From contig CAZBRS010000082.1 of assembly GCA_964494475.1 (NCBI GenBank), positions 1 to 18,278 of the forward strand: 18,278 nt of DNA, written 5' to 3'. Made by a program: the position numbers and the translations under genes. Shown piece by piece: positions 7,834 through 15,205 of this stretch (its first letter is position 1; the number at the start of each line of letters is the position of its first letter). The notes under the pieces were generated by a model. It did no database searches, had not been told where the DNA came from, and worked only from the letters and a program-made list of their open reading frames with translations. The stretch comes from CAZBRS01 sp964494475 (GTDB taxonomy: Bacteria; Myxococcota_A; UBA9042; CAZBRS01).

Positions 7834-9942
7834 ATGACGATGCCCCGCCTGTCCGCCCTCCTGTTCGCCCTGACCCTCGCCGCGTGCGGCTCGTCCGGCG
7901 ACAGCGCCGACACGCCCGCCGACGCGCCCGCCGACGTGACCGACGCCGTCGACGCCGCCGGCGAGGTCGAGCGCGACGTCGTCCCCGAGGCCACCGAACT
8001 CCCCCTCACCCCCACCGCCGGCTACCTGGCCCGCCAGGCCGAGTACCTGCAGGCGTGCACCGAGCAGGCGGCCACCGGCGGGCTGTACGGCCAGGTGTGT
8101 CGCGTCGCCACCGGGCAGACCACCTACAACGAGGCGACCATCGACAAGTCGCTCGCCAAGATCGCCCTGCGCGAGGACACGAGCGACTTCCACGTCGCGG
8201 CGCTCGTGCGCATGCTGTGGCTCGACCGCACCACCCACGCCCTGCCCGAGGCCCTGCGCACGCGCATCGAAGACGGGCTGCTCGACTTCAAGTACTGGCT
8301 CGACGAGCCGAACCGCCCCGGCCAGCCACCCGACAAGATGTGCTACTGGACCGAGAACCACCAGGCGCTCTTCCACTCGGGCGAGCTTCTCGCGGGCTTG
8401 CTGTTCCCCGACCGCGTGTTCGCCAACGACGGAAAGACCGGCGCCGAGCACGCCGACCACGCCCGGCCGCGCGTGCACCGCTGGCTCGATCTCCGCGGCA
8501 CCCTGGGCTTCTCGGAGTGGCACTCCAACGTGTACTTCAACGAGGACATCCCGGCCCTCGTGAACCTCGCCGACTTCGCCGACGAGCCCGAGATCCGCAC
8601 CAAGGCCGCGGCCGTGCTCGACCTGGTGGCCCTCGACTTCCTGTCGAACACCTACAAGGGCCTGTGGTCCACGGTGCACGGCCGCACCTACGAGGGGCAC
8701 CTGATCCCCGAGATCGACGACAGCACGGAGGAGGCCGCCTGGCTGATGCTGGGCCTCGGCCAGTACGGCTCGAAGGACAACTTCTCGGCCGCCTTCCTGG
8801 CCACCAACACGGTCTACGCCCCCGCGCGGCTGCTCGAGGACCTGGCCGCGGCCACCGCCGCCTCGTTCGAGAACCACCAGCGCGACGGCTTCGACGTGGC
8901 CGAGGGCCCGGGCTTCGGCGTGGGCTACGAGGCCGACGACGACATCGTGATCTGGGCCGGCATGGCCGGGATCGCGGCGCCGCCGGTCATCGAGGGCATG
9001 GTCGGCTTCCTCGATCGCAACGAGCTGTGGGAGGGTTTCCTGTTCGGCGACCTTCCGGCCGAGATCAAGGACGTGCTGCTCTCGATGAAGGGCACGCCCG
9101 GCAAGCTGACGACCTTCTCGACGCAGCTCGAGCCCATCTCGCGCGGCATGGCCCTCGAGTCCATGAGCACCACCACCTGGCGCACCCCCGACTACCAGCT
9201 CTCGGGCGCCCAGGACCACAGGCCGGGCTACTGGGGCACCCAGACGCACCTGTGGCGCGCCACCCTCGACAAGCAGGCCTACGTGTTCACCACGCTGCCC
9301 GGCGGCATCAGCGCCGACGCCAAGGGCCTCGAGTTCGCCGGCGACTGGATCGGCGGCTGGAACCCGCGCGCCACCCTGCACCGCAACGTGGCGATCCTCC
9401 AGTACCGCACCACGTCGGTGCCGCTCGCCAACTCGTTCCTGGTGAAGGACACGCCCCACGCCTACTTCCCGCGCGGCGGCTTCGACGAGGTGGTCGAGGC
9501 CACCCCCGAGAACGGCCAGTGGGTCTTCGGGCGCAAGGGCGACGCTTACGTGGGCCTGTGGAGCCAGAACCCGGCCGTCTGGGTCGACGGCGTCGACTAC
9601 GAATGGGACGTGACGACCCCCGAGAACGTGTTCGTGTGCGAGCTCGGCTCCAAGAGCGAGAGCGGCTCGTTCAAGGAGTTCGTCGACGCCCTGACGCTTG
9701 CCCGGCTCGAGGTGGGCGACGCGGTCACCTTCGACTCCCCGTCCCTCGGCACCGTCGAGGTGGGCTGGACGGGCCCCATGACCGTGGCCGGCCAGGCCGT
9801 CGACCTCGGCCCCTACCCCCGCTGGCAGAGCGCGCACGCCACCCAGGCCCACGGCGACAGCGCCGCCACGGTCACCCTCGGCGACCGCCGACTGCAGGTC
9901 GACGTCTCGGCCGGGGTGCGACGGATGGTGCAGACCCGCTGA
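7834..9942 (+). CDS. Lipoprotein, putative alpha/alpha-toroid enzyme (702 aa)
   Basis: The start ATG has GAGGA 5 nt upstream. The signal peptide ends in a clean lipobox (LAAC, Cys18). An Asp/Ala/Val-rich tether of about 30 residues follows. Residues ~60-420 are helix-rich, with conserved-looking aromatic and polar motifs: 'WTENHQ' (N175, H176), 'FSEWHSNVYF' (H230, N232, Y234) and 'VHGRTY' (H282, R284). Residues ~430-690 are Gly- and beta-rich. An incomplete helical toroid followed by a beta domain, with Asn/His/Tyr/Arg in the toroid, recalls polysaccharide lyases and heparinase II/III-like proteins. I cannot name a family, so the enzymatic role is inference. It lies 75 nt after the Cys-rich lipoprotein gene and could share its transcript. 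It has few Cys, unlike its neighbours. Confidence 0.85.
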   Translation: MTMPRLSALLFALTLAACGSSGDSADTPADAPADVTDAVDAAGEVERDVVPEATELPLTPTAGYLARQAEYLQACTEQAATGGLYGQVCRVATGQTTYNEATIDKSLAKIALREDTSDFHVAALVRMLWLDRTTHALPEALRTRIEDGLLDFKYWLDEPNRPGQPPDKMCYWTENHQALFHSGELLAGLLFPDRVFANDGKTGAEHADHARPRVHRWLDLRGTLGFSEWHSNVYFNEDIPALVNLADFADEPEIRTKAAAVLDLVALDFLSNTYKGLWSTVHGRTYEGHLIPEIDDSTEEAAWLMLGLGQYGSKDNFSAAFLATNTVYAPARLLEDLAAATAASFENHQRDGFDVAEGPGFGVGYEADDDIVIWAGMAGIAAPPVIEGMVGFLDRNELWEGFLFGDLPAEIKDVLLSMKGTPGKLTTFSTQLEPISRGMALESMSTTTWRTPDYQLSGAQDHRPGYWGTQTHLWRATLDKQAYVFTTLPGGISADAKGLEFAGDWIGGWNPRATLHRNVAILQYRTTSVPLANSFLVKDTPHAYFPRGGFDEVVEATPENGQWVFGRKGDAYVGLWSQNPAVWVDGVDYEWDVTTPENVFVCELGSKSESGSFKEFVDALTLARLEVGDAVTFDSPSLGTVEVGWTGPMTVAGQAVDLGPYPRWQSAHATQAHGDSAATVTLGDRRLQVDVSAGVRRMVQTR

Positions 9943-9955
9943 CAGGCAACGGGGC

Positions 9956-9972
9956 GCGGACCGGCCCTCCGC
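9956..9972 (+). terminator. Weak hairpin downstream of the 702-aa lipoprotein gene
   Basis: GCGGA (9956-9960) and TCCGC (9968-9972) can pair around a 7-nt loop, 14 nt after the stop codon. No T-run follows, so it is at best a poor intrinsic terminator. It is recorded because it is the only stem in the gap before the PilZ promoter. Confidence 0.2.
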
Positions 9973-9986
9973 TCCGGCGCTGTGAC

Positions 9987-10014
9987 TTGACGGCGCGCCC
10001 CGGCGGCGTAGATT
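9987..10014 (+). promoter_or_regulatory. Sigma70-type promoter for the PilZ gene
   Basis: TTGACG (9987-9992) and TAGATT (10009-10014) are separated by 16 nt, a strong match to TTGACA/TATAAT in a GC-rich background. Transcription would start near 10021, about 24 nt before ATG 10045. That leader disfavours the earlier in-frame TTG at 10030. Confidence 0.65.
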
Positions 10015-10044
10015 GAGGGTCGCCGGTAGTTGGGGGCCGGCACC

Positions 10045-11130
10045 ATGGCGAGCCCGCAGGAGCGCCGCGCGTTTCCTCGAAGTCCTTTCGATCTTCCGGC
10101 GCAGGCCTACGAGAACGGCGCGCGCTTCGCCTGCAAGCCCGTCGACCTCAGCCTGGGCGGCGCCTTCCTGCGCACCCGCGATCTCGCCAGCTTCCAACCG
10201 GGCGCGCTGGTCAGCGTGGTGTTCTCCCAAGACTCCGGCTGGGAGCAACCCGTGTACCTTTTCGCCCGCATCGTGCGTTGTCAGCCCGCGCCGACCGGCC
10301 TCGGTTTGGCCTGGGAGCGCGCCGTCTCGACCGGTGACGCAGCGTACCTGGCCTCGTTCCTCCACAGGGTCCTCGGCCTGAAGACGTCCGTGGCCGAGAG
10401 CCACGCCCGGTCGGCCGCGGGGCGCTTCCGCAGCGTCTTCTCGTTCGACCTCGTGCAGCGCTCGGCCGAGCAGCATTGGCGAAAGCTGGCCGAGCACGAG
10501 GCCAGCCGCGAAGCGGCCGAGGTCAGCGCAGCCGCCGACGTCGTCGCGGTCGGCCCGGCGGCGCCGGCACCCGTCGCGCCCCCACCCCAGGAAGCGACGA
10601 CCCCCGCATCGGCTCCGACGACCCCGAAGACGCCCGCTGGGCGCTCGCGCGCCACGCGCAGCATCGTGAGCCGGCTGGCCGACTCACGCGCCCGCACGGC
10701 CGGCCTCGATCACGCCGGCACGCTCAACCCCTTCGACGAGCGCACGCCAACACCCCACGAGGGCGTGATCACGGGCGAGGTCCGGGCCAACGAGCAGCCG
10801 GTGCCGACCCGGGTCGACGCCCTGCTCGAGATCGACGGGGCGACCTACCCGGCCACCATCTCGCGGCTCGGCTCGACGCGCCTCACCGTGGTCGCCGTCA
10901 CGGCGCCGGCGCACGTTCCCAGCCACGTGCGGCTGGCCGCCGACCTGCCGGCGCAGGAGGGTCCGCGCCCCATCGTGGCGGACTGCGCCGTGCACGGCTT
11001 CGAGCGCGACGGCGAACGGACCATCTACAGCCTGGCCATCGACGATCTCGACGAAGACGGAGATCCCGGCGTGCTGGCGCGGTACGTCAAGTGGCTCTAC
11101 TTCGAAGCCCTGGCCGGAAAAGAGACCTGA
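10045..11130 (+). CDS. PilZ-domain protein, probable c-di-GMP receptor (361 aa)
   Basis: The N-terminal ~120 residues form a PilZ domain. The RxxxR motif is R8-A-F-P-R12, and the D/NxSxxG motif is D34-L-S36-L-G-G39, so both parts of the known c-di-GMP binding signature are intact. A basic and hydrophobic stretch follows, then an Ala/Pro/Thr-rich linker (~165-225). The C-terminal region (~255-361) is beta-rich. It may be a second, degenerate PilZ-like fold without the RxxxR motif, but that is a guess. There is no signal peptide or membrane segment, so the protein is cytosolic. ATG 10045 was chosen from the promoter position and the GGGGG at 10032-10036; TTG 10030 would add five residues. The gene is likely monocistronic, with a convergent gene ending 1 nt away. 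The output of c-di-GMP binding cannot be read from the sequence. Confidence 0.9.
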   Translation: MASPQERRAFPRSPFDLPAQAYENGARFACKPVDLSLGGAFLRTRDLASFQPGALVSVVFSQDSGWEQPVYLFARIVRCQPAPTGLGLAWERAVSTGDAAYLASFLHRVLGLKTSVAESHARSAAGRFRSVFSFDLVQRSAEQHWRKLAEHEASREAAEVSAAADVVAVGPAAPAPVAPPPQEATTPASAPTTPKTPAGRSRATRSIVSRLADSRARTAGLDHAGTLNPFDERTPTPHEGVITGEVRANEQPVPTRVDALLEIDGATYPATISRLGSTRLTVVAVTAPAHVPSHVRLAADLPAQEGPRPIVADCAVHGFERDGERTIYSLAIDDLDEDGDPGVLARYVKWLYFEALAGKET

Positions 11131-11131
11131 C

Positions 11132-12325
11132 CTACGATTTCGGATCGCGTCCCAACTCCACCCTCAGCGCGTCGGCCAACCGCTCGACCTGCTCGAGGCG
11201 ATTGTAGGCCTGCAGCGACACGCGCAGCACCCCGTGGGGCGCGCACGGCCACGCGAAGACGGGCACCTCGACGCGGTGGCGCAGGAGCAGGTCGCAGCGG
11301 AGTTGCCACACGTCGGCGGGCCCGTCGGTGGGCCGGCGCACGGGCAGAGGCACCGAGGCCATGGCGCCCAGCAGGGCGTCGGGGGCCGGAGCGTCGATCC
11401 GCAGCGCTCGGCAGAGCACGTCGCGGGATTGCAGCGCCAGGGCGTGGTTGCGCTCGGCCAGGGCAGCGAAGCCCCCCGGCAACAAGCCCTCGAGGAAGCG
11501 TAGCGCCGCGGGGACGGCCAACCACGAGGTCACGTCGCGCGTGCCGGTCCAGTCGAACTCGAGGCGGAACCGGCTGCGGTCGGTGCGCGGATCGTTGGCG
11601 CCGTGGCTGATGACGAGGGGTCGTACGAGGTGCTGGCGATCGCGCCGCACCCACAGGAACGCCGCCCCCTTGGGAGCGCACGCCCACTTGTGCAGGTTGC
11701 CCGTGTAGTAGGCGGCGCCCAGGCGCGCCAGGTCGAGCGCCAGCATGCCCGGGGCGTGGGCGCCGTCGACGAGCGTGTCGACCCCCCGCGCGGCCAGTTC
11801 GGAGACCAGGCGCTCGAGCGGGAAGATCAGGGCCGTGGGGCTGGTCACGTGATCGAGCAGGGCCAAGCGCGTGCGCGGCGTCACGGCGTCGAGCACGGCC
11901 GCCACGATCTGCTCGCTCGACGCGACGGGGAACGGCACGCGCGCCACGCGCACGCTGGCACCCCGGCGCTCGGCCCACACCACGGCCGCGTTGCGGCACG
12001 CGTTGTAGGCGTGGTCGGGCACCAGCACCTCGTCGCCGGGCGCGAGGGGCACGCCGGCCAGCACCGTGTTCACGCCCTCGGTCGCGTTGGTCACGAACGC
12101 CAGATCGTCGGCGTGGCCGCCCACGAAGGCGCCGAGCACCGCGCGGGCCTCGGCCAGCCGGTCTGCGAGCCGGTCGACCAGGAAGCGCATGGGCTGCAGC
12201 TCCAACTCCGCTCGCAGCCGGGTCTGCTCGGCCTGCACCTCGAGGGGGCAGGCTCCGAACGAGCCGTGGTTCAGGAAGTCGACGTTCGGGTCCAGGCTCC
12301 AACGCGCGGCCAGTTCGTGATCCAT
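11132..12325 (-). CDS. Class-V aminotransferase-like PLP enzyme (397 aa)
   Basis: This is a fold-type I PLP enzyme of the class-V aminotransferase / cysteine desulfurase / isopenicillin-N epimerase group. Visible features in order are 'FLNHGSFG' near the N-terminus, the cofactor-binding 'NATEGVN' (~80-86), 'DHVTSPT' (~158-164), 'VDGAHAPG' with D187 (pairs with the PLP ring nitrogen in the family), and 'GNLHKW' with K213 as the Schiff-base lysine. 'LDHVTSPTALIFP' and the overall length most resemble the epimerase-like branch. The substrate is unknown and no pathway neighbours are present. GAGGAT lies just upstream of ATG 12325, and this start places the family's first motif at the normal distance. 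Upstream in-frame starts would cross the divergent gene. The enzyme is cytosolic. The gene ends 1 nt from the convergent PilZ gene. Confidence 0.9.
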   Translation of the reverse strand: MDHELAARWSLDPNVDFLNHGSFGACPLEVQAEQTRLRAELELQPMRFLVDRLADRLAEARAVLGAFVGGHADDLAFVTNATEGVNTVLAGVPLAPGDEVLVPDHAYNACRNAAVVWAERRGASVRVARVPFPVASSEQIVAAVLDAVTPRTRLALLDHVTSPTALIFPLERLVSELAARGVDTLVDGAHAPGMLALDLARLGAAYYTGNLHKWACAPKGAAFLWVRRDRQHLVRPLVISHGANDPRTDRSRFRLEFDWTGTRDVTSWLAVPAALRFLEGLLPGGFAALAERNHALALQSRDVLCRALRIDAPAPDALLGAMASVPLPVRRPTDGPADVWQLRCDLLLRHRVEVPVFAWPCAPHGVLRVSLQAYNRLEQVERLADALRVELGRDPKS

Positions 12326-12336
12326 GGCATCCTCGG

Positions 12337-12365
12337 TTGCGCCAGGGGGCGGCTTCGGGATAATA
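12337..12365. promoter_or_regulatory. Divergent promoter region with overlapping -10 elements
   Basis: On the plus strand, TTGCGC (12337-12342), a 16-nt spacer and GATAAT (12359-12364) precede the 116-aa gene. On the minus strand, TATTAT (12360-12365) overlaps the same bases and points towards the aminotransferase gene, with no clear -35. Both would give short leaders, about 18 and 28 nt. The whole divergent gap is only 63 nt. Bidirectional promoters with shared -10 DNA are known in bacteria. The minus-strand half is the weaker call. Confidence 0.5.
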
Positions 12366-12388
12366 GGCTCACATTGGTGGAGGCGTCC

Positions 12389-12739
12389 ATGGACGAGCGC
12401 AAGCCGTCGATCGTGCCCGACTTCATGAAGAAGGCCATCCAGGGGAGCGTGCGCTCCATCGTCAGCAGCGAGGAGGGCATCCGCGCCATCGTGCGCGAGG
12501 TGCTGCCCAAGGAGCTCACCGGCTACGTGAAAGAGGTGATCGACGCGGCCAAGACCGAGGGGCTGCGCATCGTCTCGGCCCAGACCCGCGACTTCCTCGA
12601 GCGCCTCGACATCGACGCCCTCGCGGCCCACCTGGTCGAGAACTACCGCATCAAGATCCGGCTCGACCTCGAGCTCGAGCCCAAGCACCCCCGCGAACCC
12701 GCGCCGGCCCCCGACGCCGACGGGCCCGGCCCGGCCTGA
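12389..12739 (+). CDS. Small conserved-looking protein of unknown function (116 aa)
   Basis: The start ATG has GGAGG (12379-12383) 5 nt upstream and a promoter-like element before it. The protein opens with 'IVPDFMKKAI' and is largely helical: residues ~10-75 alternate charged and hydrophobic residues, with 'LPKEL' followed by 'YVKEVIDAAKTEG' and 'TRDFLERLDI'. A short beta-like strand 'IKIRLDLELEP' and an Ala/Pro tail follow. I recall similar small proteins starting 'VPDFMKKA' in other Myxococcota, without a known role. There is no signal peptide or membrane segment. It is the first gene of a tight three-gene unit, with the next start 5 nt after its stop. Confidence 0.8.
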   Translation: MDERKPSIVPDFMKKAIQGSVRSIVSSEEGIRAIVREVLPKELTGYVKEVIDAAKTEGLRIVSAQTRDFLERLDIDALAAHLVENYRIKIRLDLELEPKHPREPAPAPDADGPGPA

Positions 12740-12744
12740 GCGCA

Positions 12745-13596
12745 ATGCGCGGCGAGCGAATCCTCTTCGTGATGGCCCTCCCCGACGGAGGGGTCGCCCA
12801 CGTCGCCACGTGGCTGCTGCAGCGGGGTCGTCGCTCGCTGGTCGAGGTGACCGCGGTCGTGGTCCCCGCCGAGGGCCCGGTCCGGCGGGCCGCCATCCAC
12901 TACCCCGGCTGGATGTTGAAGACGTGGCAGCCCACCGAGCAGAGCGTGGCGCTCGGGTTCGGCCCCTCCGAGATCGTGACCGAGCCCTCGAAGGCGCTGG
13001 TCGACCTGCACCTCTCGGCGCCTCACCTGGGCTTTCGCGTGCGCTTCATCGGCGACACCGACCCGGCCAGCTCCCAGAGCCCCCTCTGCGGCGGCGAGAC
13101 CCCCACGAGCTCGGTGCTCGGCGTCGCGCGCGGGCTCTGCGGCGTGTCGGGCGTACAGACCACGGTCGAGGGGCGGGCCGCCTGGGAGACCTCGAGCCTC
13201 GACACCGCCGTCCTCGAACCCTCCGGCTTCTCGCGGGCCTGGGTCTTCGACGACGAGATCGCCTGGGCCGGCCCCACCCCCGATCCCGAGCTGGGGGGCC
13301 CCCTCGACTTCGGCGGGCCCCTGCGCAAGCAGCTCTGGAACGCCGTGACCCCCCGCAGCGTCGAAGGCAGCCTGCCGGGCGAGCTCACGTTGAAGGTAGG
13401 CACCCGTGCCTGGACCGTCGTCTCCGAGGAGCTGTTCGACCAGCCCCTGATCGGCGCGCTGCCCTTCTCGTGGCGGCTCGATCGCTGGTGGCTCTCGCGC
13501 ACCGAGCGCCCGTGGCGCTGGCGGCTGAGGGCGCTCCGGCTGCCCGGCGGCCGACGGGTGGGGCTGCAGGAGGAGTGGAGCCTTGCCGGGGAGTGA
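12745..13596 (+). CDS. Unrecognised beta-rich protein (283 aa)
   Basis: The ATG at 12745 follows the previous stop by 5 nt, so translation is probably coupled. I do not recognise the family. The protein has no clear signal peptide, although the start 'RILFVMALPDGGVAHVATWL' is mildly hydrophobic. It is rich in Trp, Gly and Pro, and predicted strands dominate. There are two Cys near the middle ('SPLCGGE' and 'GLCGVSG') and a Trp/Arg-rich segment close to the end ('WRLDRWWL', 'RPWRWRLRAL'). A lipocalin- or AttH-like barrel is conceivable but unsupported by any motif. Its last 14 nt overlap the start of the kinase gene and supply that gene's ribosome binding site. A link to the kinase, for instance as a ligand-binding or accessory protein, is inferred from position only. 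Confidence 0.8.
   Translation: MRGERILFVMALPDGGVAHVATWLLQRGRRSLVEVTAVVVPAEGPVRRAAIHYPGWMLKTWQPTEQSVALGFGPSEIVTEPSKALVDLHLSAPHLGFRVRFIGDTDPASSQSPLCGGETPTSSVLGVARGLCGVSGVQTTVEGRAAWETSSLDTAVLEPSGFSRAWVFDDEIAWAGPTPDPELGGPLDFGGPLRKQLWNAVTPRSVEGSLPGELTLKVGTRAWTVVSEELFDQPLIGALPFSWRLDRWWLSRTERPWRWRLRALRLPGGRRVGLQEEWSLAGE
13568..13575 (+). promoter_or_regulatory. Ribosome binding site fixing the TTG start at 13583
   Basis: AGGAGGAG lies within the end of the 283-aa gene, 7 nt before TTG 13583. The next in-frame ATG (13610) has no comparable site, which favours the TTG start and a 14-nt overlap between the two genes. Confidence 0.65.
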
Positions 13597-15205
13597 CGTC
13601 GCGCACCGCATGCTCGAGCTCCAACGCGACGTGGCCTCCACGCTCGCGGGCCTCCGCGACCGCGACGACGCTGCGCGGGCCATCCTGGCCGCGTGCCTGC
13701 AGGTCGACGAGATCGACAGCGGGGGCGTGTACCTGGTCGATGCCTCCAGCGGTGGGGTGAGCCTGGCCGCCCACGCGGGCCTCTCCGCCGCGTTCATCGA
13801 GCGCGTGGGGTACTTCCCCGCCGACGCACCACAGCTGCGGCTGGTCTCCGACCACGTGGTCTTCGCGAAGCCCTACCGCGACGTCGACGTGGCGCTCGAC
13901 GACGTGCGCCGGTCCGAGGGCCTCGAGGGCATCGCGATCGTGGCGCTGCGCTCCGACGGCGAGCTCCTCGGCGTCGTCAACGTGGCCTCGCACGTGCACC
14001 AGCGCCTGTCGGAGCCCTCGGTGGCCGGCATCGCCGCCATCGCCGCGGTGAGCACCGCCACGCTGCGACGCCTGGCGCTCGAGGAGACCGCTCGAGCGAA
14101 GGAGCGCCAGTACCGCGACCTGTTCGAGACCATGGCGCAGGGCGTGGTGTACCAGGAGGCCGACGGTCGCATCTCGGCGGCCAACCCTGCGGCCCTGCGC
14201 ATTTTGGGCCTCACGCTCGACGAGGTGCGGGGGCGCACGTCGTCCGACCCGCGCTGGCGGGCCGTGAACGCCGACGGCAAACCGTTCCCGGGCAACCTGC
14301 ATCCCTCCATGGTGGCCCTGAAGACGGGCCTCCCGGTGCGCGACGTCGTGATGGGCATCGACAACGCGGCCCTCGGCGCGAGGCGCTGGCTGCTCGTGAA
14401 CGCGACGCCCGAGCGCCCGGACGGTGGGCAGGCCGTGCAGCGCGTGTTCACGACCCTCGAGGACATCACGGCGCGAAAGCGGGCCGAAGAGGAGTTGGTT
14501 CGTACACGCGACGACCTTCAGCGCCTGGCCTCGCACCTGCAGTCGATCACCGAGGAGGAGCGCAAGGCCGTGGCCCGCGAGATCCACGACGAGTTGGGCC
14601 AGTCCCTGACCGCCATGAAGCTCGATCTCGGCTGGCTCGAGCCGCGGGTGGCCGGTCAGGGCGGCGGCGTCCCCGAGAAGCTCGGCGCGCTCTCGTCGGT
14701 GGTCGACGGCATGCTCGCGACCGTGCGTCAGCTGGCCCGGCGCCTCCGCCCGGCCATCCTCGACGATCTGGGGCTCGCGCCGGCCCTCCGCTGGCTGGTC
14801 GACGACTTCGAGGCTCGCGTGGGGGTCACGGTCGTGGCCCGCCTCCCGGCCGACCTGCCGGCCGTCGACGACCGGGTGGCCATCGCCCTGTTCCGTCTGG
14901 TGCAGGAGGCGCTCACGAACATTGCCCGCCACGCGGGGGCCCACCGCGTCGAGCTCGGGCTGCGCACCGTGCGCGGTCGGTTGATCGCGACCGTGCGCGA
15001 CGACGGGCGGGGCCTGCCCATGGACCGCGTCAACCCCGCCGCGTCGTACGGCATCGTGGGCATGCGCGAGCGCGTGGCCAGCCTCGGAGGCTCGTTCCTG
15101 ATCGGTGACGCGCCGGGCGGCGGCACGCTGGTCCGCGCCGAGATTCCCCTGCGCGTCCCGAAGGCTACTGGCAAACGGTCACGTACGACGACAGCCCCGA
15201 GGTGA
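13583..15205 (+). CDS. Cytosolic GAF-PAS sensor histidine kinase, HisKA_3 type (540 aa)
   Basis: The domain order is a GAF-like sensor (~12-165), a PAS domain (~172-300, entering after 'RQYRDLFETMAQGVVY'), a short coiled segment, HisKA_3 dimerisation and phosphoacceptor region (~305-385) and HATPase_c (~415-515). The phosphoacceptor is H335 in 'AREIHDELGQ', the NarL-class pattern. The ATPase N-box has N446 ('EALTNIARHA'), the G1 box is D473-D-G-R-G477, and 'GIVGMRERV' plus a Gly-rich loop follow, so it should be catalytically intact. No membrane segment is present, so it is a soluble sensor. Kinases of this type usually phosphorylate a LuxR/NarL-type regulator, but none is in the window. The gene starts with TTG, overlaps the preceding gene by 14 nt, and its last 41 nt overlap the convergent lipoprotein gene. 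Confidence 0.93.
   Translation: MPGSDVAHRMLELQRDVASTLAGLRDRDDAARAILAACLQVDEIDSGGVYLVDASSGGVSLAAHAGLSAAFIERVGYFPADAPQLRLVSDHVVFAKPYRDVDVALDDVRRSEGLEGIAIVALRSDGELLGVVNVASHVHQRLSEPSVAGIAAIAAVSTATLRRLALEETARAKERQYRDLFETMAQGVVYQEADGRISAANPAALRILGLTLDEVRGRTSSDPRWRAVNADGKPFPGNLHPSMVALKTGLPVRDVVMGIDNAALGARRWLLVNATPERPDGGQAVQRVFTTLEDITARKRAEEELVRTRDDLQRLASHLQSITEEERKAVAREIHDELGQSLTAMKLDLGWLEPRVAGQGGGVPEKLGALSSVVDGMLATVRQLARRLRPAILDDLGLAPALRWLVDDFEARVGVTVVARLPADLPAVDDRVAIALFRLVQEALTNIARHAGAHRVELGLRTVRGRLIATVRDDGRGLPMDRVNPAASYGIVGMRERVASLGGSFLIGDAPGGGTLVRAEIPLRVPKATGKRSRTTTAPR

Noticed and set aside
5155..10497. Open frame of 1780 codons on the minus strand
   Set aside because: It runs antisense through three well-supported plus-strand genes and two intergenic gaps. 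Its product is Ala/Gly/Arg/Val-rich low-complexity sequence without domains, as expected from the mirror frame of GC-rich Cys/Asp-rich genes.
11603..12388. Upstream extension of the 116-aa gene
   Set aside because: It is antisense to the PLP enzyme. ATG 12389 has a good ribosome binding site and a promoter just upstream.
12326..12745. Upstream extension of the aminotransferase-like gene on the minus strand
   Set aside because: It would cross the whole divergent gene. ATG 12325 has its own GAGGAT and gives the normal family length.
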